From positions 806,001 through 870,000 of the forward strand of contig NZ_CP073579.1 in the NCBI RefSeq assembly GCF_018199995.1: DNA of 64,000 nucleotides, read 5' to 3'. A program made the translations under genes and the position numbers. Positions 26,038 to 35,965 of the stretch are shown here, in pieces. The stretch comes from Photobacterium sp. GJ3 (GTDB lineage: Bacteria; Pseudomonadota; Gammaproteobacteria; Enterobacterales; Vibrionaceae). The notes below the pieces were generated by a model that was not told the origin of the DNA, searched no databases, and saw only the letters and a list, made by a program, of their open reading frames with translations. How positions within the stretch are numbered: position 1 is the first letter of the stretch; each line of letters begins with the position of its first letter.

Positions 26038-26964
26038 ATGAAATCATTCGGTCTTCTGTCTCGGATTGTCCTGCTCGCTGCAGGTTTGCTTGCCACGCAA
26101 GCGGCCTTCGCTGAGAACCTCTCTCCCAAAACTATCAAACATGCGTTGGGTGAAATTACGCTTGATCAGGTCCCACAACGGGTTGTCGTGCTGGGCCAGG
26201 GAAGCCTGGATACACTAACCCGATTGGGCATTGAGCCGGTTGGCGTCGTAAAACCGATGATGCCGGCTTATCTCAGTAAATATCAGGGTGATCAATATGT
26301 GGGCGTTGGCTCGGTTGTAGAACCAGATTTCGAAGCGATTTTCATGGCTAAACCTGACCTGATCATTGCCGAAGCCCGAATGACCGCACTGATGGATCAG
26401 CTTCAGGAAATCGCACCAACCATCATGTACTCCGTCGAGTACGGACAATACTGGCAGGATGCACAAAAAAACTGGCGCATGCTGGGTGAGATCTTCAACA
26501 AACAGGCTGAAGCAGAGCAACTGATCGCAGCGGTCCAGAACAAACTAGATGCCACCAAAAAACGTGTCAAAGACAGTGGCATGAATGCGCTGATGCTGAT
26601 GAACAATGGCAACAAGCTCGCCATGTTCAGTGAAGGCAGTCGTTTTTCTATGGTCTTCAACGATTTTGGCTTCTCCCCTGCCAAAAGCGAGAAAGTGTCA
26701 GCAGGCGGCCCACACGGCAACCTGATTTCATTTGAATATATCGCAGATGCTAAGCCAGATGCCCTGCTCGTGCTTGATCGTGAACAAGCCATTGGCCGTG
26801 ATACCGGCAAAGCGAAAGCCCGTTTCGATAATCCATTGGTGAAATCAACACCAGCTTTTCAGAAAAACCATATTGTCTACCTGAACCCGAATGCCTGGTA
26901 TATCACCATGGCTGGCGCAACCGCCACTGAGTTGATGATCGACGATATTAACGCCCTGTTCTAA
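26038..26964 (+). CDS. Iron-siderophore ABC transporter, periplasmic binding protein
   Basis: 308 residues with a signal peptide (VLLAAGLLATQAAFA, cut near residue 25), then a helical-backbone TroA-type binding fold: TLDQVPQ-like LDQVPQRVVVLGQGSLDTLTRLGI, KPDLIIAEARM and KPDALLVLDREQAIG. This is the CeuE/FatB/VctP type, which binds ferric catecholate siderophores in the periplasm. It is the first gene of a four-gene importer (two permeases and an ATPase follow) under a Fur-type box. A strong hairpin separates it from the permeases. The siderophore cannot be told from the sequence. Confidence 0.92.
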   Translation: MKSFGLLSRIVLLAAGLLATQAAFAENLSPKTIKHALGEITLDQVPQRVVVLGQGSLDTLTRLGIEPVGVVKPMMPAYLSKYQGDQYVGVGSVVEPDFEAIFMAKPDLIIAEARMTALMDQLQEIAPTIMYSVEYGQYWQDAQKNWRMLGEIFNKQAEAEQLIAAVQNKLDATKKRVKDSGMNALMLMNNGNKLAMFSEGSRFSMVFNDFGFSPAKSEKVSAGGPHGNLISFEYIADAKPDALLVLDREQAIGRDTGKAKARFDNPLVKSTPAFQKNHIVYLNPNAWYITMAGATATELMIDDINALF

Positions 26965-26974
26965 CCCATGTTGT

Positions 26975-26998
26975 GAGATCTGCCTCCGGGCAGATCTC
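26975..26998 (+). other. Intercistronic hairpin
   Basis: A perfect 10-bp stem GAGATCTGCC/GGCAGATCTC with a 4-base loop lies 10 bases after the binding-protein stop and 8 bases before the permease ATG. The following GGTTTATT is a weak T-tract. It could stop part of the transcripts or shield the upstream message from decay, giving more binding protein than permease. Confidence 0.7.
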
Positions 26999-27006
26999 GG
27001 TTTATT

Positions 27007-27981
27007 ATGAAGTCATCAAGCATGAATTTTTCCCGGATCTTTCTTCCGGGCACTTTGCTCTTATTGCTCAGTGCAGCCTCTTTATCCGTGGGTGTTGCAG
27101 ACCTGCATCTCAGCCAGTTATGGCTGGGTGACCTTGAAGCGACATCAATCCTGGTTACTAGTCGAATCCCTCGTTTGCTTGCCATTTGTCTGGCGGGTGC
27201 CGGGTTAAGCATTGCCGGACTCATCATGCAGCAGATCTGTCAGAACCGATTTGCTGCGCCAGATACCACAGGCACCATCGACTGCGCCCTGCTTGGTTAT
27301 GTGGCCAGCATGGTGTTTTTCACCGGTTTGAGTAAATGGGTGGATTTAGCCGTTATTTTTGCATTTGCAGTTGGTGGCACCCTGCTCTTCGTTAAATTCC
27401 TGCAGCGGCTCACCTTCAAAAATACAGTACTCGTCCCTTTGATTGGCATGATGTTCGGCAATGTGGTCTCCGCATTTACACAGTTCATTGCCTACAAATA
27501 TGATCTCGTTCAGACCATGGAAACCTGGACAATTGCTAACTTTTCCTCCGTCCTTCAGGGGCAGTATGAGCTGTTGTACCTTGCGATTCCGGCCTCTGTG
27601 CTTGCCTATCACTTTGCCAGCCAGTTCAGTGCGGCCAGTGTTGGCGAGAGTTTCGCGAAAAATATCGGCCTGAACTATCAGAATATCGTGCTGATCGGCG
27701 TCGTTATCGTCGCCGTCATTTCAGCGTCCGTCGTCATGATCGTCGGGGTGATTTATTTTGTCGGCCTGATTATTCCGAATCTGGTGTCCTTGTTTCTCGG
27801 CGACAACATGAAGCGTAACCTGCCCTGGACAGCCTTCTGGGGCATTGTGGTCGTTCTGACCTGTGACATTCTGGGTCGATTGGTAATTTTTCCGTATGAA
27901 ATCCCAATCTCCATGATCGTGTCTGTGCTCGGCGGTGCTGCGTTCATCTATCTGGTTCTCAAGGACAAAACCAATGCGTGA
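27007..27981 (+). CDS. Iron-siderophore ABC transporter permease (FecCD family), first subunit
   Basis: 324 residues with eight to ten hydrophobic helices. RIPRLLAICLAGAGLSIAGLIMQQICQNRFAAPDTTG is the FecCD signature near the N-terminus, and VGVIYFVGLIIPNLVSLFLG near residue 240 is the loop that contacts the ATPase. It pairs with the next permease in the inner membrane. An alternative start (MNFSRIF) lies five codons in. The last 8 bases overlap the next gene. Confidence 0.93.
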   Translation: MKSSSMNFSRIFLPGTLLLLLSAASLSVGVADLHLSQLWLGDLEATSILVTSRIPRLLAICLAGAGLSIAGLIMQQICQNRFAAPDTTGTIDCALLGYVASMVFFTGLSKWVDLAVIFAFAVGGTLLFVKFLQRLTFKNTVLVPLIGMMFGNVVSAFTQFIAYKYDLVQTMETWTIANFSSVLQGQYELLYLAIPASVLAYHFASQFSAASVGESFAKNIGLNYQNIVLIGVVIVAVISASVVMIVGVIYFVGLIIPNLVSLFLGDNMKRNLPWTAFWGIVVVLTCDILGRLVIFPYEIPISMIVSVLGGAAFIYLVLKDKTNA

Positions 27982-28921
27982 TTCCATGAAAGTGCTCTGG
28001 ATGGCAGCTTTGTCTGTGCTGGTCATTGGCTATTTCATCGGTCAGGGACTCACACCGGATAACTACAGCTTCTTTCTGTCCCGTCGCATCCCGAAAGTTC
28101 TGGCGATTTGTCTGGCAGCCATTGCTATTTCTGCCTCCTCAATGGTGTTTCAGACCATCACCAACAACCGGATTCTGACCCCTTCAATTCTTGGCTTTGA
28201 CTTTCTTTACGTCATGCTGCAAACCTTGATTGTGGTGATCTTTGGCAGCGCCAGCTTTCTGATTATCAATCAGAAAATCAATTTCTTTGTTTGTGTGTTC
28301 CTGATGACTGGCCTGTCTACCCTGCTGTTCAGTCTCTATTTCCGTCGCCGCAATACCAACGTCTTTACCCTGCTGCTTCTGGGGATTGTACTGGGCAGCC
28401 TGTTCTCCAACATCTCGAACTTCTTTGCCATGCTCATCGACCCGAATGAGTTCACCGTGATTCAGAATGCGATGTTTGCCAGTTTTAACAATGTAAACAG
28501 TGAACTGGTTTACTGGTGTATTCCGGTTCTCCTGATTTGCTTGTTGTGTCTGCTGCGACTGTCCCCGCAACTGGATGTCATGTGGCTGGGCGAAGATAAC
28601 GCGAAAAGCCTTGGGATTGATACCCGCAAGCTCACGCTGCAAGTCATGCTGATTGTGTCCGTGATGATTTCAGTTTCGACCGCATTGGTTGGCCCCGTCC
28701 TTTTCTTTGGCCTGATTGTGGTCAGCCTGACCCGTGAAATTTTCCGGACATACCATCACAGAAACCTGATTCTGATCGCCAGCCTGATGGCTGTCCTACT
28801 CCTGATCAGCGGTCAGTATTTTGTAGAAAAAATCCTGCGCTTTGAAACAACCGTGAGTGTCCTGATTAACTTTGTCGGTGGTAGTTATTTTCTGTACCTG
28901 CTGACCCGAAATAAAATCTGA
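27974..28921 (+). CDS. Iron-siderophore ABC transporter permease (FecCD family), second subunit
   Basis: 315 residues from ATG 27974, inside the end of the upstream permease (ATGCGTGA overlap), implying coupled translation. It is again a FecCD permease: RRIPKVLAICLAAIAISASSMVFQTITNNRIL at the N-terminus and VGPVLFFGLIVVSLTREIF for ATPase contact. An in-frame ATG four codons later is possible. Both permeases are of VctD/VctG or FatC/FatD size. Confidence 0.93.
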   Translation: MRDSMKVLWMAALSVLVIGYFIGQGLTPDNYSFFLSRRIPKVLAICLAAIAISASSMVFQTITNNRILTPSILGFDFLYVMLQTLIVVIFGSASFLIINQKINFFVCVFLMTGLSTLLFSLYFRRRNTNVFTLLLLGIVLGSLFSNISNFFAMLIDPNEFTVIQNAMFASFNNVNSELVYWCIPVLLICLLCLLRLSPQLDVMWLGEDNAKSLGIDTRKLTLQVMLIVSVMISVSTALVGPVLFFGLIVVSLTREIFRTYHHRNLILIASLMAVLLLISGQYFVEKILRFETTVSVLINFVGGSYFLYLLTRNKI

Positions 28922-28926
28922 AATTT

Positions 28927-29688
28927 ATGATCGAATTAACCGGATTGACCAAACATTACGGCAACACCCCTGTAGTCAAAGATGCGTCAGCGCTTTTTCC
29001 TAAAGGTGAAGTCACATCCATTATCGGCCCGAATGGTGCCGGTAAAAGCACCCTGCTTTCCATGGCCAGCCGACTGACCCAAAGCGATGCCGGTGAAGTC
29101 GTGATTGCTGGCACACCGCTCTCACAATGGGACAGCAAAGCGCTGTCGAAGCGTCTGGCTGTCCTGCGACAATCCAATAACATCAACATGCGGTTCAAAG
29201 TCCGTGAACTGGTGGCCTTTGGTCGTTATCCGCATTCGCAGGGGCGGCTGACGCCTGAAGATAACCGTATTATCGATGAAGCCCTGGATCATCTGGGGAT
29301 CCGTGAAATTCAGGATCGCTTTATCGATGAACTCAGTGGTGGTCAGCGACAGATGGCCTTTATTGCCATGGTCGTTGCACAAGATACAGACTATATCTTT
29401 CTCGATGAGCCGTTAAACAATCTGGATATCCGTCATTCCGTGGACATCATGATGACGCTTCGCCGACTCGCAAAAGACATGCACAAAGCTGTGGTGATCG
29501 TGATTCACGATATTAATTTCAGTTCATGCTATTCAGATAACATCATTGCGATGAAACGCGGTGAAATTGTCGCCAGTGGCAAAGTCCATGACGTGATCGA
29601 AAAAACGATCATGGAAGAAATGTACGAGATCCCGTTTGATATCAAAGAAATCGACGGCCAGCGGATCTGTCTGTACTACGGTGGATAA
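28927..29688 (+). CDS. Iron-siderophore ABC transporter ATP-binding protein
   Basis: 253 residues. Walker A is GPNGAGKST, the ABC signature is DELSGGQRQ, Walker B is DYIFLDEPLNNLD, and the switch His lies in VIHDINF. It energises import through the two permeases. It begins 5 bases after the second permease and ends the operon, followed by a terminator. The size and C-terminus (MYEIPFDIKEIDGQRICLYY) match FecE/VctC-type subunits. Confidence 0.94.
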   Translation: MIELTGLTKHYGNTPVVKDASALFPKGEVTSIIGPNGAGKSTLLSMASRLTQSDAGEVVIAGTPLSQWDSKALSKRLAVLRQSNNINMRFKVRELVAFGRYPHSQGRLTPEDNRIIDEALDHLGIREIQDRFIDELSGGQRQMAFIAMVVAQDTDYIFLDEPLNNLDIRHSVDIMMTLRRLAKDMHKAVVIVIHDINFSSCYSDNIIAMKRGEIVASGKVHDVIEKTIMEEMYEIPFDIKEIDGQRICLYYGG

Positions 29689-29700
29689 TCAACTCGCTCA

Positions 29701-29728
29701 GCCCGCCTCTCCGGCGGGTTGTTGGTTT
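29701..29728 (+). terminator. Terminator of the siderophore importer operon
   Basis: GCCCGCC and GGCGGGT form a GC-rich stem with a loop of five bases, followed by TGTTGGTTT. It is 12 bases after the ATPase stop and lies between convergent genes. Confidence 0.8.
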
Positions 29729-30949
29729 AACGGAAAGGAATAATCACCCCCACGCTGTACAAAGCGGGATTCGAGTCATTCAACCCGACCAGCGTGCTGG
29801 CTTCTGCATAACCAATCCATTTATCGTTAAATGCACCCGACACACCGGCATGGAAGCGGCCATAGAATCGATCGTCAGCCTGAGTAATTACTGGCAGGTT
29901 GCTGCTTGTATACGCAGACCGGAACTGGCTGATGATCCGATCTGAATCGTACTGATAATCATAATGCAGATAACTTTTCACATAAGGCTGAAATAACCCA
30001 AGACTGGTACGAAACGGTTTAGAAATCGTTGCGCCGGAAATGAAAGTCATCCCTTCGAGTTTATTGATATCGTCTACCTGCGAAATGACATAATTCGAAT
30101 TGCCTTTCGACAGCCGCTCGTTATAGCGATCCTGATCAGACAATGTGTACTGTACGGAACTTTCCAGCGCGACCTTAGCATAGGGATAATCGACCACGTA
30201 GCCGCCCCTAATGTGAACACCCAGACATCAGAGTCTGCATCATCCATACTGCTGACCACAGGATCGCTGTACATATTCACCTGACGCTCCATATCCGTAT
30301 CGATCAGCGCGTAACTGGCGGTGAAATCCAGAAACCATTCGTTTTCGAAGTAACTGAAGTACCCGGATGCCACCAAGCCATCAATATCACTGCCCTGCTC
30401 GTTATCGTAATCCGCAGATCGATAGGTTGGCATGCCGAGCGCCAGACCAAACAGGTAATTGTTATTCAGCAAATAATCTCCCCCCATGGTCAGGGAATAA
30501 CCATCCGTGACCACAGGTTGTGTGCGCCCAATAGGTGACTGATTCAATGTCAGCTGTGGCTGCGCGCGAGCAACTCGCATATAGGTCCCCAATCCGCCCT
30601 GAGAGTTGTCAAAATACGAGGTTTGCGCGTACTCAGGTTCTGCATAAGCGGTTGGATAGAAGCTGCGGGATCGGCTGTCTTCACGAATACTGCTGGTCCG
30701 GCTGCTGACATCACCGGGATACAACGCTAAAGGAGAAGAAAACAGGCTGACCGCCGGGTGTAGGGATTCTTTCTGGCTGGGTTTATCAACACGGACATCG
30801 TTCGCAATCGTGGTGAGTGAGTTCATCACTTCATCTGAAACTGAACTGACAAAACTGGATTGACTGCTGTCGGCCCAGGTTTGAGATGCCGTGGCTGTGA
30901 GCAGAACAACAGGTATCCAGACACCGTGACAGCGATGTGCGCATTTCAT
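29727..30949 (-). pseudogene. Exported beta-barrel protein with one frameshift
   Basis: ATG 30949 is preceded by GGGGG and opens a signal peptide (VWIPVVLLTATASQTWA). A polar passenger-like part of about 110 residues is followed by amphipathic strands (TDGYSLTMGGDYLLNNNYLFGLALG, WFLDFTASYALIDTDM). The frame breaks at four C (30205-30208), where FTLGGGYVVDYPYAKVALES is expected, and continues in the other frame to the end, PALYSVGVIIPFR. Adding one base gives 407 residues. The pattern resembles an outer-membrane autotransporter-type barrel, though the family is not certain. The lesion is again a single base in a G/C run, so it may be a sequence error. Confidence 0.7.
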
Positions 30950-31148
30950 AAAGCCCCCTAAATCGACACGCTGAATATATGTACGCTTTGTTTTATTAGG
31001 CGTATCTAATACAAGTAATACATCGTCACTAGTGCAGCTAACCTTGAGTATAGGGAGGGGATTTTTTGAGCAGTGTCGCAAAAATAACACTCTTAATTTT
31101 TTGCGATCCAAAGAATGCAGTATCAGTATTTATCTGATGTGCCAAGGC

Positions 31149-31197
31149 CCTGCAAGTCATTGATGATATGACACACTGTCAATGATATGCATGCAGG
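31149..31197. other. Long imperfect hairpin between divergent genes
   Basis: CCTGCA and TCATTGA on the left pair with TCAATGA and TGCAGG on the right around a 15-base centre. It lies in the 308-base gap between the divergent beta-barrel gene (start 30949) and the gene at 31258, 60 bases before the latter. It could be a regulator site or leader structure. The rest of the gap shows nothing recognisable. Confidence 0.4.
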
Positions 31198-31257
31198 AAC
31201 CGCAAAATTTTCACAGGCGGTCTTTTTCTTGCCGGATAAAACTCAACCGAGGCTGAT

Positions 31258-31614
31258 ATGCAATTACGTCCATTTTTATTTCTGACCGCCAGCATGATGA
31301 CTTTGCCGTCCTATGCCGACAATCTGGATCAGGCTGCAAAAGATGTCTGCGGTTGTCTGGCCGCGCCCTATGCTGAACTTGAGAAAGCTTTACAGTCGAT
31401 GAAAACAGAAGAAGGGAACGACATCAGTCAGCTGATGAGTTCGCAGGGAAAGCTCACCACCTTATTTCAGGAAACAGAAAAGTGTACCGAAGCACTGCGG
31501 AAGAAATATCCTGAAATTGATGCAAACAATGATCTGAAAAAGCAGGTCTTGGACAAAACCCGTCAATATTGTCCAAACCCGCTTGAAACCGTTGACTTCA
31601 GTGCCCCTCATTAA
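31258..31614 (+). CDS. Small periplasmic protein of unknown function
   Basis: 118 residues. A signal peptide (MQLRPFLFLTASMMTLPSYA) would leave a mature protein of about 98 residues that is mostly helical and charged. It has four Cys (VCGCLAAP, EKCTEALRKKYP, QYCPNP) that could form two disulfides. A Gly-Gly ribosome binding site is weak (gaggctgat). No family is recognised. It is monocistronic and ends 18 bases before a palindromic repeat element. Confidence 0.65.
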   Translation: MQLRPFLFLTASMMTLPSYADNLDQAAKDVCGCLAAPYAELEKALQSMKTEEGNDISQLMSSQGKLTTLFQETEKCTEALRKKYPEIDANNDLKKQVLDKTRQYCPNPLETVDFSAPH

Positions 31615-31631
31615 ACGGGTTTCACCCTGTA

Positions 31632-31793
31632 ATACCAATCAAAGTCAGTCAATGATCAGAAATAGCGCAGGGGAAATGTTTGAGAACAAGGCAGACTTTT
31701 TAGATAAGTCGTGATTCTACAATCAAAAAATCTAAAGCAGTTATCGAACATTTGAACAAGCTAGGATGACCCGTTATTGACTGCGATTGGTAT
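31632..31793. repeat. Palindromic MITE-like element overlapping the end of glgB
   Basis: The left arm ATACCAATCAAAGTCA and the right arm, read inward, ATACCAATCGCAGTCA match at 14 of 16 positions and enclose about 130 bases without a gene. Interspersed repeats with ATACCAATC ends are common in intergenic DNA of Vibrionaceae and Shewanella. Here the right arm contains the last codons and stop of glgB, so the element has become part of that gene. Confidence 0.65.
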
Positions 31794-33678
31794 AAAATAA
31801 GGTCGACAACGGCGGTAATGACAGACGCACCTGATGCGCTTGTTGCCCCTCATGGTATTGAGAGATAACCTGCGTTGGGATTGGCAGGCCACTGCCCCAG
31901 TATGTGGTATCGTCTGAGTTCAGCAACACATCATACGTGCCCGCCACAGAGACCGGAATCACATAATCCTCGCGAGGCACCGGGGTAAAATTACTGACCA
32001 CCAGCACAGTATCCCCTTGCTTCGACCGGCGCTCATGCGCAATCACACTCTGTTCAGCATCGTCTGAGACCCGCCACGCGAAACCGGATGGATCACAGTC
32101 AAGTTCATATAATGCTGGCGTTTCCCGGTACAGATGATTCAAATCTTTCACCAGTCGCTGCACGCCCTGATGACGCGCATACTGCAGATGATGCCACGCC
32201 AGTGTACCGTCATGATCCCATTCCGCACTCTGAGCAATTTCAGTCCCCATGAAATTCAGCTTCTTCCCCGGCTGACCGTACATGTAGCCCAGAAAAGCTC
32301 TGAGGTTTGCCGTTTGCTGCCATTCATCTCCCGGCATCTTGTTCAGCAGAGAACCTTTGCCGTACACCACTTCATCATGAGAAAGCGACAACACGTAATT
32401 CTCGCTGAAGGCATACACCAGAGGAAACGTCAGCGTCCCGTGATGATGACGGCGATGAACCGGATCCTGCCGGATATAGCTGAGGCTGTCATGCATCCAG
32501 CCCATATTCCATTTAAACCCAAAGCCCAACCCGCCCGCATAGGTCGGACGCGACACACCGGGAAAGGTCGTCGATTCTTCGGCAATAGTCATTGCATTCG
32601 GATAACGGCTGTAAACTTCTTCATTCATCCATTTCAGCAAGCTGACGGCATCATGGTTGATGTTCCCGCCTTCTGCATTGGGAATCCAATCGCCGGGCTG
32701 ACGGGAATAATCCAGATACAGCATGGAGGCCACGGCATCGACCCGTAGTCCGTCAATATGAAAATGCTCGAACCAGTACAGTGCATTGGCCACCAGAAAT
32801 CGGCGGACATGCTCACGGCCATAATCATAGATATAACTTTGCCAGTCGGGATGCCATCCCCGGCGCGGATCCGGGTCATGAAACAGGGCAGTACCGTCAA
32901 ACATGGCCAGCCCGTGATCATCTGCCGGAAAATGCGCCGGAACCCAGTCGAGAATCACACCGATACCCGCCTGATGACATTGATCGATCAGGCTTTTCAG
33001 ATCATCCGGCGTGCCGTACCGGCTGGTCGGTGCGAACAAGCCAACCGGCTGATATCCCCAGGACCCGTAAAATGGATGTTCGGAAACCGGCATCAGCTCC
33101 ACATGGGTATATCCCATATCAACCAGATAAGGGATCAAGACGTCAGCAAGTTCCAGATACGTCAGATGGTCCCCGTTTTCATGGCATCGCCAGGAACCCG
33201 GATGCAGTTCATAGATCGACAACGGCTGTTCATGTTTAGCCGTGACCGGACGCTGCTGCCAGGTCGCATCGCCCCATGAATACGTGTTGTGATCATAAAC
33301 CAGCGATGCAAACGACGGATATTGCTCCGCATGGTAACCCCAGGGATCCGCCTTATGCGGCAGTGACTGTCCCGATATGTCGCGGATCTCAAATTTGTAC
33401 CGCGCTCCCGTTTCAAGTCCCTCGACAAAGCACGCCCAGTACCCGCCCGCCAGCGCAGACATCGGATTGATGTGACTATCCCAGTTGTTGAAATCCCCCA
33501 CCACACTCACGGCAGAAGCATTCGGGGCATACACCACAAAACGAACGCCGCAAACGGGCCCTTGCGGGCCCTGAATATGCATTGGTTGCGCCCCCATCTG
33601 GTGATACTGGGTCGAAGGGTGACGCAGGGCTGCCATGTCGGGTTGCCAATTTTCCTGATTTTTTTGGCCGCGATTCAC
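31774..33678 (-). CDS. glgB: 1,4-alpha-glucan branching enzyme
   Basis: GH13 enzyme that makes alpha-1,6 branches. CBM48 is at about residues 40-130 ([22 protein letters not shown]), then the catalytic domain: [29 protein letters not shown] with the nucleophile Asp, TIAEESTTF with the acid Glu, and LSHDEV. It is 634 residues, lacking the extra N-terminal N1 domain of the 730-residue E. coli type. The GTG start at 33678 is 3 bases after the malQ stop, with GGAG in front, so it is coupled to malQ. The final residues TNRSQ and stop come from a palindromic repeat element. Confidence 0.93.
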   Translation of the reverse strand: MNRGQKNQENWQPDMAALRHPSTQYHQMGAQPMHIQGPQGPVCGVRFVVYAPNASAVSVVGDFNNWDSHINPMSALAGGYWACFVEGLETGARYKFEIRDISGQSLPHKADPWGYHAEQYPSFASLVYDHNTYSWGDATWQQRPVTAKHEQPLSIYELHPGSWRCHENGDHLTYLELADVLIPYLVDMGYTHVELMPVSEHPFYGSWGYQPVGLFAPTSRYGTPDDLKSLIDQCHQAGIGVILDWVPAHFPADDHGLAMFDGTALFHDPDPRRGWHPDWQSYIYDYGREHVRRFLVANALYWFEHFHIDGLRVDAVASMLYLDYSRQPGDWIPNAEGGNINHDAVSLLKWMNEEVYSRYPNAMTIAEESTTFPGVSRPTYAGGLGFGFKWNMGWMHDSLSYIRQDPVHRRHHHGTLTFPLVYAFSENYVLSLSHDEVVYGKGSLLNKMPGDEWQQTANLRAFLGYMYGQPGKKLNFMGTEIAQSAEWDHDGTLAWHHLQYARHQGVQRLVKDLNHLYRETPALYELDCDPSGFAWRVSDDAEQSVIAHERRSKQGDTVLVVSNFTPVPREDYVIPVSVAGTYDVLLNSDDTTYWGSGLPIPTQVISQYHEGQQAHQVRLSLPPLSTLFYTNRSQ

Positions 33679-33681
33679 TGA

Positions 33682-35865
33682 CTACTCCGTTTTCTGAGAG
33701 GCTTTTGCCCGCGCTGCAGTCAGCCGTTTGCTCAGCGCCTGAATGTTCGGTCGATTAAACAGATCTTCCAGATTGGCCGACAACTTTCGTCGCCAGTTCG
33801 GATATTCATCGACTGTCCCCGGAATATTGACCGGCTTGTCCATTTCCAGCCAGTCTTCCAGCTGCAAGCTCAGCAGCGCACTGGCACCGGCTGCCAGATG
33901 AAGTTGCAGGCTTTCGCTGAGTGCCTGATCCATCGGGACAGACATCGCATCCCGGCCGACATTGTCCGGCAGAAATCCATGCCAGTTCACGCTGTCGAGA
34001 ATGCGCTGTTTGCTCTCCGCCCGGCCATCAAACAACCCCTTCAACTGCGCCTCATCCGGATACAGCCCCAGTTCCCGGCCAAGTTTGAGATCGTCACAGT
34101 GCCAGAAGCCACGCAATGTCGGCATATCATGGGTACATAATGCCGACATTGACTGTTCAGCATAGTGCGCCGGTGAGTAATATCCCCCATCTTCAGCAGT
34201 TTCGAAGAAGAAGACTTTGTATGAATGAATACCCGCCGTTGCCAGTTTATCGACAATCTCGTCCGGCACCGTTCCCAGATCTTCCCCAATCACCGTACAT
34301 TGATGGCGGTGACTTTCCAGCGCAAGAATGGCCATCAGATCATCCACCGGATAATACATATAAGCCCCCTGCTTGGCGGACTCGCCTTTCGGGATCCACC
34401 ACAGGCGGAGTAGCCCCAAGACATGGTCAATTCGCAACGCACCACAATGACGCATGTTCGACTGCAACAAATCAATAAACGGCTGATATGCCATCTTTCT
34501 CAATTGTTGCGGGTTAAATGGCGGCAAGCCCCAGTTCTGACCCAGTGGCCCCAGAATATCCGGTGGTGCGCCGACACTCACGTCCTGACACAGCGCGCCC
34601 TGATCCGCCCAGGTTTCCGCGCCGGAATCACACACGCCGACGGCCAGGTCACGATACAAGCCCATGACCATGCCTTTTTCTTCAGCCAGTTGCTGCGCTT
34701 CCGCAAGCTGGGTATCCGCCAGCCACTGCAAATACATGTAAAGCTGAACTTGGTCCGGATGTCTTTCGATAAACTGCTGCACAGCCGCACTGTCGAATTG
34801 ACGGTATGGTTCCGGGAAAACCGGCCAGCCCCAGACATGCTCATCAGTCGCTTTCAATTCTGCATGCAGCGCATCAAAGGCCGCCTGATGCATTAAGCTC
34901 TCGCCGCCGTTTTCCACGAAGGCCAGAAATGCACAACTGCGAGCCGTTTCAGCCTTGAGATGACGTTGTTTAAAAGTGCTGAACAGCATGGGCAGCACTG
35001 CCATTTTCAGGCAGGCAACTTCACTGTAATTCACCCAGTTACTCTCCCGGGCAGCATTGAGTCGTTGCTGGAATGCGTCACTACCGACCAGTTGCAGCGC
35101 TTCATCGCATTGAGCAAACTCCGGCACGGCACACACATCAATGTAGATAATATTCAGCCAGCGACGTGACGATGGGCTGTACGGACTTGCCCCTTCCGGG
35201 TTGGCCGGAAACAAGGAGTGAATCGGGTTCAGCCCGACAAAATCACCGCCCTGCGCAGCGACATCCGAAACCAGTTGTTTCAGATCGCCAAAATCACCAA
35301 TGCCCCAGTTGTGGCCGGTTCGCACGGAATACAGCTGGACACTCGGCCCCCACAATTTTTTACCCTGTACCAGTGCAGGCTGCTTGAAACACGCAGTTGG
35401 CGTCACAATCAGCGTCATCTGATAAGGCGACTGGCGACGCTTGCGATACATTTCTAACTGGTGATAACCCAGCGGCAACTCAGGTAAGGCGACACGCAAG
35501 CTCCCGCCCTGCGCACGATCATCAGAAACCAGCTGTGATTGCAGCCAGCCTTCCATCACTTCGCCCTGTTCCGTCACCAGCCGCCAGCTGAAATCGCTGA
35601 CGCGGGCACTGCGCCCCAGCATCAGTTCAACCTGAATCGGCTCTCCCTGATGGATCACCTGGACCGGTGCCAGTACCTCCCGTGGCTGAATGCGGGCAGC
35701 AGAGGCTTCCAGTGTTGCATCACTACTGACGTCATACCCCATCGCTGCCAGTAATCGGGCCAGCGTTTCTTCACTGACCGGGGTGTCTTCACCCCAGGCG
35801 CTGATGTAACTTTCAGCCAGCCCAGCCTGCCGGGCGACTGTTTTCAAGACCTTTTCTGTTCTCAT
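33682..35865 (-). CDS. malQ: 4-alpha-glucanotransferase (amylomaltase)
   Basis: GH77 enzyme that disproportionates maltodextrins, feeding longer chains to MalP. The start at 35865 (MRTEKVLKTVARQAGL) has GGAG 8 bases upstream. An N-terminal domain of about 150 residues precedes the barrel. Visible catalytic segments are ALRIDHVLGLLRLWWIP (nucleophile Asp), VIGEDLGTVPDEI (Glu) and LCTHDMPTLRGFW. It is 727 residues, near the 694 of E. coli. It lies between malP and glgB, all leftward. Confidence 0.95.
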   Translation of the reverse strand: MRTEKVLKTVARQAGLAESYISAWGEDTPVSEETLARLLAAMGYDVSSDATLEASAARIQPREVLAPVQVIHQGEPIQVELMLGRSARVSDFSWRLVTEQGEVMEGWLQSQLVSDDRAQGGSLRVALPELPLGYHQLEMYRKRRQSPYQMTLIVTPTACFKQPALVQGKKLWGPSVQLYSVRTGHNWGIGDFGDLKQLVSDVAAQGGDFVGLNPIHSLFPANPEGASPYSPSSRRWLNIIYIDVCAVPEFAQCDEALQLVGSDAFQQRLNAARESNWVNYSEVACLKMAVLPMLFSTFKQRHLKAETARSCAFLAFVENGGESLMHQAAFDALHAELKATDEHVWGWPVFPEPYRQFDSAAVQQFIERHPDQVQLYMYLQWLADTQLAEAQQLAEEKGMVMGLYRDLAVGVCDSGAETWADQGALCQDVSVGAPPDILGPLGQNWGLPPFNPQQLRKMAYQPFIDLLQSNMRHCGALRIDHVLGLLRLWWIPKGESAKQGAYMYYPVDDLMAILALESHRHQCTVIGEDLGTVPDEIVDKLATAGIHSYKVFFFETAEDGGYYSPAHYAEQSMSALCTHDMPTLRGFWHCDDLKLGRELGLYPDEAQLKGLFDGRAESKQRILDSVNWHGFLPDNVGRDAMSVPMDQALSESLQLHLAAGASALLSLQLEDWLEMDKPVNIPGTVDEYPNWRRKLSANLEDLFNRPNIQALSKRLTAARAKASQKTE

Positions 35866-35965
35866 TCTTCTTCTCCGTGACGCCACAGGGGAAATCTCTC
35901 CCGAAATGCATGTCCCCGTTCACCACAATACAACAAAGCCGGGACCATCAGCCCCGGCAAATCAA

